Part shown: in pieces, positions 32,689-41,342 of the stretch
Position numbering within the stretch: the stretch's first letter is position 1
Layout: each line of letters begins with the position of its first letter
Assembly (NCBI RefSeq): GCF_036013645.1
Contig: NZ_CP107869.1
Span: 9,114,001-9,178,000 of the forward strand
Direction of reading: 5' to 3'
DNA from: Streptomyces sp. NBC_00490
GTDB lineage: Bacteria > Actinomycetota > Actinomycetes > Streptomycetales > Streptomycetaceae
DNA: 64,000 nucleotides
The notes under the pieces: generated by a model
The model's database searches: none
The model's input: only the letters and a program-made list of their open reading frames with translations
What the model was told of the DNA's origin: nothing
Made by a program: the position numbers and the translations under genes

Positions 32689-32847
32689 GAGGCTCGGTCC
32701 CCCTTGGGTCGCTTGTCGTTTCTGTCATGGTGCGGTGCTTGTGGCCAGATGCTAACCCGACGACACCACGGTTCTCGCTTCGGCCACCGCCCAGATCGCA
32801 TACCGATCAGGTGAACGTTGACGATCTCCCACCGATAGTCTGACCGC

Positions 32848-33354
32848 GTGCGTCTGCTCCTCATGTCCGACACGCATCTCCCGAAGCGGGCGAAGGTGCT
32901 GCCGGCCCCCCTGCTGGCCGAACTCCCGCGCGCCGACGTCGTGTTGCACGCCGGCGACTGGGTCGACACCGCGACCCTCGATCTGCTGGAGCGCCTCAGC
33001 GGGCGCCTGGTCGGGGTGTACGGCAACAACGACGGACCGCAGTTGCGCGCCCGGCTGCCGGAGGTCGCGTACGCCGAACTCGGCGGTCTGCGCTGGGGGG
33101 TGGTCCACGAGACCGGTCCCGCCCAGGGCCGCGAGGCACGCTGTGCCGCGCGCTTCCCCGACCTCGACGTGCTCGTCTTCGGGCACAGCCACATCCCCTG
33201 GGACACCACCGCTCCCACCGGCCTGCGCCTGCTCAACCCGGGCTCCCCGACGGACCGCCGCCGTCAGCCGCACTGCACGTACATGACGGCGACCGTCGAC
33301 GACGGCCGGCTCATGGACGTACGACTGCACGAACTGCCGCCGCGGACGGCCTGA
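32848..33354 (+). CDS. YfcE/MJ0936-type metallophosphoesterase
   Basis: A 168-residue calcineurin-like phosphoesterase. The metal-binding motifs occur in order: MSDTHLPKRAK (D-x-H), VVLHAGDWVD (G-D), GVYGNNDG (G-N-N-D), VVHETG (H) and FGHSHIPW (G-H-x-H). Family members hydrolyse phosphodiesters; the substrate is unknown. GTG at 32848 is only 6 nt after a TAGTCT -10-like box, so the mRNA may be leaderless. The gene stands alone. Confidence 0.92.
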   Translation: MRLLLMSDTHLPKRAKVLPAPLLAELPRADVVLHAGDWVDTATLDLLERLSGRLVGVYGNNDGPQLRARLPEVAYAELGGLRWGVVHETGPAQGREARCAARFPDLDVLVFGHSHIPWDTTAPTGLRLLNPGSPTDRRRQPHCTYMTATVDDGRLMDVRLHELPPRTA

Positions 33355-33429
33355 GAAGGCAGCGGCCACCCGCCGGCGCCGGTCCCGACTCCCTAATTCG
33401 TTGGACGCCGGAGGCGCCGCCCGGCTGAG

Positions 33430-34353
33430 ATGGACGGCGTGCCGATCGACACCACGCTCGTACGCCGTCTGCTCACCACCCAGTTCCCGCAATGGGCCGA
33501 CCTCCCCCTCGCCCCGGTTCAGCAGTCCGGCATGGACAACGCGACCTTCCGGCTCGGCGACGACCTGTCGGTACGGCTGCCCCGATACGCACACTGGGCG
33601 GGCCAGGTGCACCGCGAGCACCGCTGGCTGCCGCGGCTGGCCCCGCGGCTGCCGCTGGCCGTGTCCCAACCGCTCGCGATGGGCGCGCCCGGTGAGGACT
33701 ACCCGTACCCGTGGTCGGTGTACCGCTGGCTGGACGGCGAGACCGTGACCACCGAGGGACTGACCGACCCGGTCCGGGCCGCCCTCGACCTCGCCGGGTT
33801 CATCAACGCTCTCCAGGACATCGACCCGACGGGCGGACCCGGCCCCGAGCGGAGCAACGCCTTCCGCGGAGTGCCCCTGGGCGATCCGCGTGACTCGATC
33901 GCCGCCGAGGCACGGGTGCGGCCCAAGCTCGAGGCCCTGCGCGGCACGGGGCTCGTCGACGTGGACGCGGTGACGCGGGTGTGGGAGGCGGCTCTCGCGG
34001 CGCCTACCTGGGAGAAGGAGCCGGTGTGGATCCACGGCGACCTCGCGACCGGCAATCTGCTGAGCCGGGGCGGCAGGCTCAGTGCGGTGATCGACTTCGG
34101 GACACTGGCCGTCGCCGACCCGGCGGTCGACCTGCTGCCCGCCTACAACTTCCTGCCCCCGCGGGCCCGGGACGCCTTCCGTGAGGCGGTCGGCGCCGAT
34201 GACGCCACGTGGGCCCGCGCGCGCGGCTGGGCCGTCGCGGGCTCGCTCCCGGTGCCCGACGACCCGTACTTCCAGCAGGACCCGGCCCGCGTCACCAGGG
34301 CCCTCGGCCACCTGGAGCAGGTGATCGCGGACCACCGCCGGGACCGGGCCTAG
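33430..34353 (+). CDS. Aminoglycoside phosphotransferase (APH) family protein
   Basis: A 307-residue kinase-like protein. The catalytic loop is VWIHGDLATGNLL and the metal-binding motif is VIDFGTLAVADPAVDLLPAYN. The N-lobe contains SGMDNATFRLGDDLSVRLPR, where the usual Lys is replaced by Arg. Proteins of this broad family phosphorylate antibiotics, homoserine or other small molecules, and many Streptomyces paralogues confer no resistance. The start is ATG at 33430. The stop overlaps the convergent coxG stop as CTAG. Confidence 0.9.
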   Translation: MDGVPIDTTLVRRLLTTQFPQWADLPLAPVQQSGMDNATFRLGDDLSVRLPRYAHWAGQVHREHRWLPRLAPRLPLAVSQPLAMGAPGEDYPYPWSVYRWLDGETVTTEGLTDPVRAALDLAGFINALQDIDPTGGPGPERSNAFRGVPLGDPRDSIAAEARVRPKLEALRGTGLVDVDAVTRVWEAALAAPTWEKEPVWIHGDLATGNLLSRGGRLSAVIDFGTLAVADPAVDLLPAYNFLPPRARDAFREAVGADDATWARARGWAVAGSLPVPDDPYFQQDPARVTRALGHLEQVIADHRRDRA

Positions 34354-34934
34354 CGGCGCCGCCACCGCCGTAGCACCACCACCAGCGCGACCACCACGGC
34401 GGCGGCGGCCGCCGCGCGCTTGGCGACCGGCACCCCGGCCGTGCGGAACAGGTCCAGTGGCTCGTCCACCACCGGCGGTGTCTCCTGCGGCTCGTCGCCC
34501 AGTCGCTCGGCCAGGTTCTGTGCGAACCGGCCGATGATCCGGTCGCCCACCTCCGCCATCACCCCGCGTCCGAACTGCGCCGGACGCCCGGTGACCGTCA
34601 GATCGGTGCGCACCGACACGGCCGTACCGCCGTCCTGTTCCGTGAGCGTGCCGGTGACGGTCGCGCGGGCGGTGCCCTGGCCGCGGGTCTCGCGGCCGCT
34701 CGCGACGAGGACGATGCGACGGGCGTCCTCGTCCTGTTCCTCGAAGACGGCGGTCCCCTGGTACGTCACCGTGATCGGGCCGACCTTGACCTTCACCGAG
34801 CCGTTCACCGTCTTGCCGTCGTAGTCCTGCACGGTCGCCCCCGGCATGCACGGCGCGACGCGCTCGATGTCCAGGAGCGCCCGCCAGGCCTCCTCGACCG
34901 GGACGGGCACGGTGAATTCGTGGTGCAGTTCCAT
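34350..34934 (-). CDS. coxG: CoxG-like SRPBCC protein with C-terminal membrane anchor
   Basis: 194 residues: a CoxG/SRPBCC domain (MELHHEFTVPVPVEEAWRALLDIERVAPCMPGATV, then GSVKVKVGPITVTYQGTA) followed by a linker and one membrane helix (AAAAAAVVVALVVVL) ending RRWRRR. CoxG proteins recruit carbon monoxide dehydrogenase to the membrane in form I systems. ATG at 34934 follows gaggaag closely; a TTG at 34949 is less likely. It is the last gene of the cox-type operon, 22 bp after xdhC. Confidence 0.9.
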   Translation of the reverse strand: MELHHEFTVPVPVEEAWRALLDIERVAPCMPGATVQDYDGKTVNGSVKVKVGPITVTYQGTAVFEEQDEDARRIVLVASGRETRGQGTARATVTGTLTEQDGGTAVSVRTDLTVTGRPAQFGRGVMAEVGDRIIGRFAQNLAERLGDEPQETPPVVDEPLDLFRTAGVPVAKRAAAAAAVVVALVVVLRRWRRR

Positions 34935-34956
34935 GACTTCCTCCGTCAATGGGGCG

Positions 34957-36054
34957 TCAATGGGGATGGATGGCTCCCGCGGTCGCGGTCAGCGGGGCTC
35001 CCGTGCCGCCCCACCTCAGTGCGACGATCTCGGCGGCGACGGACACGGCCACCTCCTCCGGTGTGCGGGCGCCGAGGTCGAGCCCGACCGGGGAGCGGAG
35101 GCGGGCCAGTTCACGGTCCGTGAGCCCGGCCTCGACCAGCCGCTTCATCCGGTCGTCGTGCGTACGGCGGCTGCCCATCGCCCCGATGTAGGCGGCGGGC
35201 CGGCGCAGCGCCTCCTCCAGGAGCGGGACGTCGAACTTGGGGTCGTGGGTGAGGACGCAGATCACCGTGCGCGCGTCGGTGTCCGTGTCCCGGAGATAGC
35301 GGTGCGGCCAGTCCACGACCACTTCCACGCCCTGCGGGAAGCGTTTGGGGGTGGCGAAGACCGGGCGGGCGTCGCACACGGTGACCCGGTAGCCGAGGAA
35401 GTCACCGATACGGGCGACCGAGGCGGCGTAGTCGATCGCGCCGAAGACCAGCATGCGCGGGGGCGGCGCGAAGGAGTGCAGGAAGACGGTGACCGCGTCC
35501 TCGCGGCGCTCGCCGCGCGGGCCGTAATGACGCAACCCCGTTGCTCCCAGGGCGAGTTCGCCGCGCGCGTCGGCGGTGACCGCCACGTCCAGACCGTCGG
35601 TGCCGAGGCTCCCCGCGACCCGGTCCGGCCACACCGCGAGGCTCGCCCCGCGCGGCGCCGGTCCGTCGGTCACCGTCGCCACGGTCACCGGGCGGCCCGC
35701 CGCCACCGACTCGGCGACCTCGCCGAAGACCGGGTCGGTGGCCGGGGAGACGGGACGCACCAGCAGGGTGATCTCCCCGCCGCAGGTCAGCCCCACCGCG
35801 AACGCGTCCTCGTCGCTGTACCCGAAGGTCTGCAACCGCGCCTCGCCGCTCTCCACCACCTCCTGCGCGAGCTCGAACACCGCTCCTTCCACACAGCCGC
35901 CGGACACACTGCCGACGACCTCGTCCCCGGGCCCCACGGCCATCGCCGCACCGGGGTCGCGCGGCGCGCTGCGGCTCACGGCGACCACGGTCGCCAGGCC
36001 GAACGGCACTCCCGCCGCGTACCAGGCGCTCAGCGCCGGGAGAATCTCACGCAC
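34957..36054 (-). CDS. xdhC: XdhC/CoxI family molybdenum cofactor insertion protein
   Basis: 365 residues. The N-terminal CoxI-type domain shows VAVSRSAPRDPGAAMAV, GSVSGGCVEGAVFE and GLTCGGEI, whose Cys residues are implicated in cofactor sulfuration. The C-terminal Rossmann domain contains MLVFGAIDYAASVARIGDFLGYRVTVCDAR and YIGAMGSRRTHDDRM. XdhC binds and sulfurates Mo cofactor and hands it to the hydroxylase large subunit. The GTG start at 36054 overlaps the coxE-like gene by 8 bp. Confidence 0.93.
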   Translation of the reverse strand: MREILPALSAWYAAGVPFGLATVVAVSRSAPRDPGAAMAVGPGDEVVGSVSGGCVEGAVFELAQEVVESGEARLQTFGYSDEDAFAVGLTCGGEITLLVRPVSPATDPVFGEVAESVAAGRPVTVATVTDGPAPRGASLAVWPDRVAGSLGTDGLDVAVTADARGELALGATGLRHYGPRGERREDAVTVFLHSFAPPPRMLVFGAIDYAASVARIGDFLGYRVTVCDARPVFATPKRFPQGVEVVVDWPHRYLRDTDTDARTVICVLTHDPKFDVPLLEEALRRPAAYIGAMGSRRTHDDRMKRLVEAGLTDRELARLRSPVGLDLGARTPEEVAVSVAAEIVALRWGGTGAPLTATAGAIHPH

Positions 36055-37237
36055 GATCCGCTCCTCTCACCACCGCCGCCAGGCTCTCCAGCGCGGCCAG
36101 GCTGTGCCCGTCGACGAACGCGTCCACGCTCGGCAGCGCCGCCGCCATACCGGCCGCCAGGGGCGCGTACCCGGGGCGTGCCCTGCGCGGATTGGCCCAG
36201 ATCACCCGGTGGGCCAGCCGCCGCAAGCGTCGCATCTGTGCCGCCAGCACCTCCGGATCGCCACGCTCCCAGCCGTCCGACAGCACCACCACGACCGCCC
36301 CGCGTGCCATCCCGCGCTGCCCCCAGCGGTTCAGGAACTCGCGCAGCAGCACCCCCAGCCGGGTACCCCCGCGCCAGTCGCGCACAGCCGCCGCGACCGC
36401 CCTCATCGCTAGGTCTGGGTCGCGGTGGGAGAGTTCGCGGGTCACCCGGGTCAGCCGGGTGCCGATCGTGAACACCTCGGTGCGCGGACCCCGGACGGCC
36501 GCGTGCGCGAACCGCAGCAGCGCGTCGGCGTACGGCGCCATGGAGCCGCTGACGTCCACCAGCAGCACGACCCGCCGCGGCCGCTCGGTCCGCGCGTGCC
36601 GCCGCAGCCGCCCGGGCTCTCCGCCGCGGCGCAGCAGCTCCCGCACCGTCCGGTGCGGATCGACCTCCCCGCGCCTCGCGGGCCGCCGCCGCGCACTGCG
36701 CCGGGACGCGCCGTGCAGGGTGAACGCGGCCAGCAGGCGGCGCAGTTGCGCGCGATCGGCGGCGGCCAGCTCGGCGATGTCGCGGTGGCGCAGGACCTCG
36801 GTGGGGCTGGCGAGGGAGGCGGTGGGCGGTCCTTCGTCGTCGCCGGCCGATGTCGTACGGCGCTCGGCGGCGTCCCGTACGACCAGCCGCAGCCGGGACG
36901 GTGGAGGTACGGGCGTCGCACGTCCCGTCCGTGCCCCGGTACCGAAGTACGCGGCGAACGCGCGCTCGTAGCGCTCCAGGTCGTCCCGGTCCCCGCACAG
37001 CGTCAGCCGTCCCGCCCAGTACACGTCGGCCCGCGGCGCGGGACCCAACTCGTCAACGGCCCGCAGAAAGGCGTGCAGCCGGTCGGCGCCGGCGTCGACG
37101 CCTGCCGAACGCAGGGCCCGTGCGAAACCGACCAGTACGGCGTCGCCCCCAAGGGGCGCGGGGCTGTGTCCATGTGCGGCTTCGCCGCGGGGCGCGACCA
37201 GCCACGACGATGCCGCAGACGACCGACGACCCCTCAC
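36047..37237 (-). CDS. VWA domain protein, CoxE-like
   Basis: Up to 396 residues. The C-terminal von Willebrand A domain carries a complete MIDAS: LLVDVSGSMAPYADALLRF (D-x-S-x-S), T in IGTRLTRV, and VLSDGWERGD. CoxE works with the MoxR-type ATPase CoxD in maturing the Mo-Cu or Mo active site. The GTG start at 37237 overlaps the MoxR stop as GTGA, but the first 28 or so codons lie in a Streptomyces-type intergenic repeat and read RGRRSSAASSWLVAPRGE, unlike a normal N-terminus. The body seems to begin at DAVLVGFARALRSAGVDAG. Confidence 0.88.
   Translation of the reverse strand: MRGRRSSAASSWLVAPRGEAAHGHSPAPLGGDAVLVGFARALRSAGVDAGADRLHAFLRAVDELGPAPRADVYWAGRLTLCGDRDDLERYERAFAAYFGTGARTGRATPVPPPSRLRLVVRDAAERRTTSAGDDEGPPTASLASPTEVLRHRDIAELAAADRAQLRRLLAAFTLHGASRRSARRRPARRGEVDPHRTVRELLRRGGEPGRLRRHARTERPRRVVLLVDVSGSMAPYADALLRFAHAAVRGPRTEVFTIGTRLTRVTRELSHRDPDLAMRAVAAAVRDWRGGTRLGVLLREFLNRWGQRGMARGAVVVVLSDGWERGDPEVLAAQMRRLRRLAHRVIWANPRRARPGYAPLAAGMAAALPSVDAFVDGHSLAALESLAAVVRGADRA
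37146..37210. repeat. REP-like interspersed element at the MoxR/CoxE junction
   Basis: Read on the minus strand, tcgtggctggtcgcgccc is followed by a small gcggcgaagccgc hairpin, cacatggacacagcc and the cgcgcccc/ggggcg palindrome. I recognise this as the common intergenic repeat family of Streptomyces genomes. A partial copy is present at 50153. Here it overlaps the presumed start of the VWA gene. Confidence 0.6.
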
Positions 37238-38097
37238 TGCTCTTCCACCGAAGCACCGAGTACCGCCGCGAAATCCAACCCCCGCGCCCGCTCCACGTCC
37301 TCCCGGTATTTCAGCACCGACCCCAGCGTTGTCACCGCCAGCTCCGCGTCCACCTCGCTCGCGCCCAGGGCGTCCAGGGCCTCGGCCCAGTCGATGGTCT
37401 CGGCCACGCCGGGCGGCTTGAGCAGGTCCTGCGCGCGCAGGACCTGCGCCAGCGCGGTCACCTGCTCCGCCAGCCGCGCCGACACCCCGGGCAACCGCCT
37501 CCGCACGATGGCGAGTTCGCGGGCGAACCCGGGATGGTCGAACCAGTGGTAGAGGCAGCGCCGCTTCAGGGCGTCGTGCACCTCACGGGTGCGGTTGGAG
37601 GTCAGCACGACCACGGGCGGCGACTGGGCCCGCAGGGTGCCCAGCTCCGGAACGGTCACCGAGTACTCCGAGAGCAGCTCCAGCAGAAACGCCTCGAACT
37701 CGTCGTCGGCACGGTCGATCTCGTCGACCAGCAGGACCGACGGCTGTGTCTCCAGGGCGCGCAGCAGCGGCCGGGCGATCAGGAAGCGCCGGTCGTACAG
37801 CTCGCTCTCCAGCCGGCCGGCGTCACTGACCCCGGCGGCCTCGGCGGCGCGCAGGTGCAGCAGCTGGCGTGGGAAGTCCCAGTCGTACAGGGCCTGCGAG
37901 GCCTCGATGCCCTCGTGGCACTGGAGCCGGATCAGCGGGGCGTCGAGCGCCTCGGCGAGGGCGGAGGCGAGCGCGGTCTTGCCGACGCCCGCGTCGCCCT
38001 CGCAGAAGATCGGCCGGGCCAGCCGGAGGGCCAGGAAGCAGGCGACGGCCAGCCCGTGGTCGACGAGGTATCCCGTCTCCTCCAGGCGGGCCCGCAC
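37234..38097 (-). CDS. MoxR-family AAA+ ATPase, CoxD-like
   Basis: A 287-residue AAA+ protein. It has Walker A CEGDAGVGKTALASALAEAL, the helix CHEGIEASQALYDWDFPRQLL typical of MoxR, Walker B VLLVDEIDRADDEFEAFLLELL, sensor 1 VVVLTSNRTREVHDALKRRCLYHW and the lid domain. It lies between coxM and the VWA gene; MoxR-VWA pairs act as a chaperone for cofactor assembly. GTG at 38097 is the only in-frame start after the coxM stop, although TGFDGPEQ just upstream looks family-like and an ATC start cannot be excluded. Confidence 0.92.
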   Translation of the reverse strand: MRARLEETGYLVDHGLAVACFLALRLARPIFCEGDAGVGKTALASALAEALDAPLIRLQCHEGIEASQALYDWDFPRQLLHLRAAEAAGVSDAGRLESELYDRRFLIARPLLRALETQPSVLLVDEIDRADDEFEAFLLELLSEYSVTVPELGTLRAQSPPVVVLTSNRTREVHDALKRRCLYHWFDHPGFARELAIVRRRLPGVSARLAEQVTALAQVLRAQDLLKPPGVAETIDWAEALDALGASEVDAELAVTTLGSVLKYREDVERARGLDFAAVLGASVEEQ

Positions 38098-38130
38098 CTG
38101 TTCCGGGCCGTCGAACCCGGTGATCGCCCC

Positions 38131-38985
38131 TCACCCCATTCCGGCGGCGGTGAGCACCGCCCGCTTGGTGAGGACCCGCGCCAGATGCGCCCGGTACTCG
38201 GGCGAGGCCGAGATGTCCTGCGACGGCTGGGTCCCGATCGCCGCCGACTCCGCGGCCCGTGCCACCGCCTGTGGGTCCCCGGCGCCGCTCAGGGCCTCCT
38301 CGGTCGCCGTGGCGCGCAGCGGGGTCGTGCCCATGTTGGTCAGTCCGACCCGGGCCTCGGCGATGTGCCCGTCGTCGCGCCGCACCAGGGCGGCCACGCC
38401 GACCATCGCCCAGGACTGGGCGACCCGATGGAACTTCTCGTAGTGGAAGCCCCAGCCGTCGGACTTCGGTATCCGCACCTCCACGAGCAACTCGTCGGGT
38501 TCCAGGGTGGATTGGAGGTAGTCGACGAAGAACTGCCGGGCGGGGACGGTCCGTCGTCCGCGCGGGCCCTGCGCCACCAGCTCGGCGTCGAGCGTCAGGA
38601 CCACCGCGGGCAGGTCACCGGCCGGGTCGGCGTGTGCCAGGGAGCCGCCGAGAGTGCCCCGGTGGCGTACGGCGGGATCCGCGACGGTCGCCGTGGCGGC
38701 GGCGAGCAGGCCCGCGTGACGGCGTACCAGCGGGTCGCGGATCACGTCGTGGTGGGTGGTCATGGCGCCGATCACGAGGGTGTCGCCGTCCTCGCGGACC
38801 CCGCGCAGTGCGGGGATGCGGCCGACGTCCACGACCAGTTCGGGGAAGGCGAGGCGGAGCCTGAGCAGCGGCAGCAGGCTCTGGCCGCCGGCCAGTACCT
38901 TTGCGTCCTCGCCGCCCCCGGCGAGTGTGCGGACCGCCTCGTCGATGTCGGCGGGACGGGCGTAGTCGAATGCCGGGGGGATCAT
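38131..38985 (-). CDS. coxM: FAD-binding (medium) subunit of form II CODH / xanthine dehydrogenase-like enzyme
   Basis: A 284-residue FAD subunit of molybdenum hydroxylases. The N-terminus MIPPAFDYARPADIDEAV is followed by the FAD motifs VLAGGQSLLPLLRLR and RHRGTLGGSLAHADPAGDLPAV. The C-terminal CO_deh_flav_C domain ends in RAHLARVLTKRAVLTAA. It passes electrons from the Fe-S subunit to an acceptor. The ATGA overlap with coxL couples the two. Confidence 0.95.
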   Translation of the reverse strand: MIPPAFDYARPADIDEAVRTLAGGGEDAKVLAGGQSLLPLLRLRLAFPELVVDVGRIPALRGVREDGDTLVIGAMTTHHDVIRDPLVRRHAGLLAAATATVADPAVRHRGTLGGSLAHADPAGDLPAVVLTLDAELVAQGPRGRRTVPARQFFVDYLQSTLEPDELLVEVRIPKSDGWGFHYEKFHRVAQSWAMVGVAALVRRDDGHIAEARVGLTNMGTTPLRATATEEALSGAGDPQAVARAAESAAIGTQPSQDISASPEYRAHLARVLTKRAVLTAAGMG

Positions 38986-41342
38986 GCCGAGGCCTCCTCG
39001 ATGGCGCGCCACACCCGTTCGGGGGTGCAGGGCATCCGTACCTCCGTCACGCCCAGCGGGCGCAGCGCGTCCACGACGGCGTTGACGACGGCGGGCGTGG
39101 ACGCGATCGTCCCCGCCTCGCCGACTCCCTTGACGCCCAGGGGGTTGGTGGTCGACGGCGTCTCGGTGCGGTCCGTCACGAACTCGGGCAGGTCCGGCGC
39201 GGACGGGACGAGGTAGTCGGCCATCGTGCCGGAGACGAGGTTGCCCTGGTCGTCGTAGACCGCCTCCTCGTACAGCGCCTGCGCGATGCCCTGGGCGAGG
39301 CCGCCGTGCACCTGGCCCTCGACGATCATCGGGTTGACGACCTTGCCGACGTCGTCGACGCAGACGTAGGACCGGATGTGGGTCCGTCCCGTCTCGGTGT
39401 CGACCTCGACCGCGCACAGGTGGGTGCCGTGCGGGTAGGAGAAGTCGTCCGGGTCGGTGACGTGTCCGGCGTTGATGGTGGGTTCCATGCCGTCGGGCAG
39501 GTTGTGCGAGGAGAACGTCTCGAAGGCGAGTTCCTGGAGGGTCTTGCGGGCGTCGGGTGAGCCCTTGACCGAGAAGACGCCGCCGGTGAACTCCAGGTCC
39601 TGCTCGCTCGCTTCGAGCAGATGGGCGGCCACTTTGCGGGCCTTGTCCACCACCTTCCGCGCCGCCTGGTGGACGGCCGTGCCGCCCACCACGAGGGAGC
39701 GTGAGCCGTAGGTGTCCATGCCCTGCGGGGCCGCCCTGGTGTCGCCGTGCACGACCTGGACGTCCTCGAACGGCACGCCCAGGACGTCGGCGGCGATCTG
39801 ACTCCAGCACGTCACATGGCCCTGGCCGTGCGGACTGGTCCCGGTGACCACCTCGACCTTGCCGGTGGGCAGCACCCTGATGCTCGCCGCCTCCCAGCCG
39901 CCGGCCGCGTACCGCAGGTCCCGCAGCACCCGGCTCGGCGCGAGCCCGCACATCTCGGTGTAGGTCGACACCCCGATGCCGAGGCGTACGGAGTCTCCCC
40001 GGCGGTTGCGGTCCGCCTGTTCGGCGCGCAGCTTGTCGTAGTCGAACAGGGCGAGCGCCTTCTCGGTCGCGGCCTCGTAGTTGCCGCTGTCGTAGGTCAG
40101 ACCCGCGATCGTCGTGTACGGGAACTCCTCGTGCCCGATCCAGTTCCGGCGCCGCAACTCCACCGGATCCAGGTCGAGTTCGACCGCCAGCTCGTCCATG
40201 ACGCGTTCGATGGCGTACGTCGCCTCCGGGCGCCCGGCGCCACGGTAGGCATCGGTCGGGGTCTTGGTGGTGAAGACGCCGGTGACGTTGAGCTCGTAGG
40301 AGCCCATCTTGTAGATCCCCGGGTACATGAACGCGCCCAGGATCGGGATGCCCGGCGTGACCAGCATCAGGTAGGCGCCCATGTCGACCAGCAGGTCGGC
40401 CTTGAGGCCCAGCAGTTCGCCGTCGCGGTTCGCGGCGATCTCGACGTCCTGGATCATGCCGCGGCCGTGGTGGGTCGCGAGGTAGCCCTCGGAGCGGGAC
40501 TCGGTCCACTTGACCGGGCGTCCGAGGCGGCGGGCGACGGTGAGGGCGATGGCCTCCTCGCCGTACACCTGGAGCTTGGAGCCGAAGCCGCCGCCCACGT
40601 CGGGGGCGATCACCCGCAGCTTGTGCTCGGGGACCCCGGTGACCACGGCGAGCATGATCCGCAGGATGTGCGGGATCTGGGTGGAGGAGTAGAGGGTGTA
40701 CTCGCCGGAGGCGGAAAGCGGGGTGACGACGACCCCGCGCGGTTCCATGGCGTTGGCGATGAGCCGCTGGTGGACGTAGCGGCGCTTGAGGGTGACCTCG
40801 GCGCGCCGGCGCACCGCGTCGAAGTCCTCGCCGGTCCTCAGCGGCCACAGGTAGCTGCGGTTGGTGCCCTTGTCGGAGTGGACCAGGGGAGAGTTCTCGG
40901 CGAGCGCGGCCTCCAGGTCCAGAACGGGAGGCAGGGGCGTGTAGTCGACCTCGATCGCTTCGAGGGCGTCGGCGGCCGCGTACCGGTCGCGGGCCACGAC
41001 GACCGCCACCGGGTCACCGGCGTACCGCACCTCGTCGACGGCGATCGGCGGGTGGTCGGGCAGCACGATGTCCTCGGTCACCGGCCACGCGCAGGGCAGC
41101 GATCCCATCCCCTCCGCGAGGTCGCTGCCGCTGAACGCCGCGACGACGCCCGGGCGTTCGAGCGCTGGCGTCACGTCGACACGGTCGATGTGCGCGTGGG
41201 CCATGGGGCTGCGCAGGATCGCCAGATGGAGCAGTCCGCCCACGCTGATGTTGTCGGTCCAGTTGGTCTGCCCGGTGAGCAGGCGCGCGTCCTCCTTGCG
41301 GGGGCGCGAGCGGCCGACCTCGCGCTCCGCGGTCCCGCTCAT
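38982..41342 (-). CDS. coxL: Molybdopterin large subunit, form II CODH-like
   Basis: A 786-residue large subunit of the xanthine oxidase family. The N-terminal a/b hammerhead (EVRYAGDPVAVVVARDRYAA) is followed by Mo-cofactor domains: GGGFGSKLQVYGEE, KTPTDAYRGAGRPEATYAIER and GVKGVGEAGTIASTP with the conserved catalytic Glu. The active-site loop is AYRGAGR (about residue 362), the form II signature, not the AYxCSFR of genuine form I CO dehydrogenase. The physiological substrate of form II enzymes is unsettled: slow CO oxidation or another purine or aldehyde. ATG at 41342 overlaps the coxS stop as ATGA. Confidence 0.95.
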   Translation of the reverse strand: MSGTAEREVGRSRPRKEDARLLTGQTNWTDNISVGGLLHLAILRSPMAHAHIDRVDVTPALERPGVVAAFSGSDLAEGMGSLPCAWPVTEDIVLPDHPPIAVDEVRYAGDPVAVVVARDRYAAADALEAIEVDYTPLPPVLDLEAALAENSPLVHSDKGTNRSYLWPLRTGEDFDAVRRRAEVTLKRRYVHQRLIANAMEPRGVVVTPLSASGEYTLYSSTQIPHILRIMLAVVTGVPEHKLRVIAPDVGGGFGSKLQVYGEEAIALTVARRLGRPVKWTESRSEGYLATHHGRGMIQDVEIAANRDGELLGLKADLLVDMGAYLMLVTPGIPILGAFMYPGIYKMGSYELNVTGVFTTKTPTDAYRGAGRPEATYAIERVMDELAVELDLDPVELRRRNWIGHEEFPYTTIAGLTYDSGNYEAATEKALALFDYDKLRAEQADRNRRGDSVRLGIGVSTYTEMCGLAPSRVLRDLRYAAGGWEAASIRVLPTGKVEVVTGTSPHGQGHVTCWSQIAADVLGVPFEDVQVVHGDTRAAPQGMDTYGSRSLVVGGTAVHQAARKVVDKARKVAAHLLEASEQDLEFTGGVFSVKGSPDARKTLQELAFETFSSHNLPDGMEPTINAGHVTDPDDFSYPHGTHLCAVEVDTETGRTHIRSYVCVDDVGKVVNPMIVEGQVHGGLAQGIAQALYEEAVYDDQGNLVSGTMADYLVPSAPDLPEFVTDRTETPSTTNPLGVKGVGEAGTIASTPAVVNAVVDALRPLGVTEVRMPCTPERVWRAIEEASA

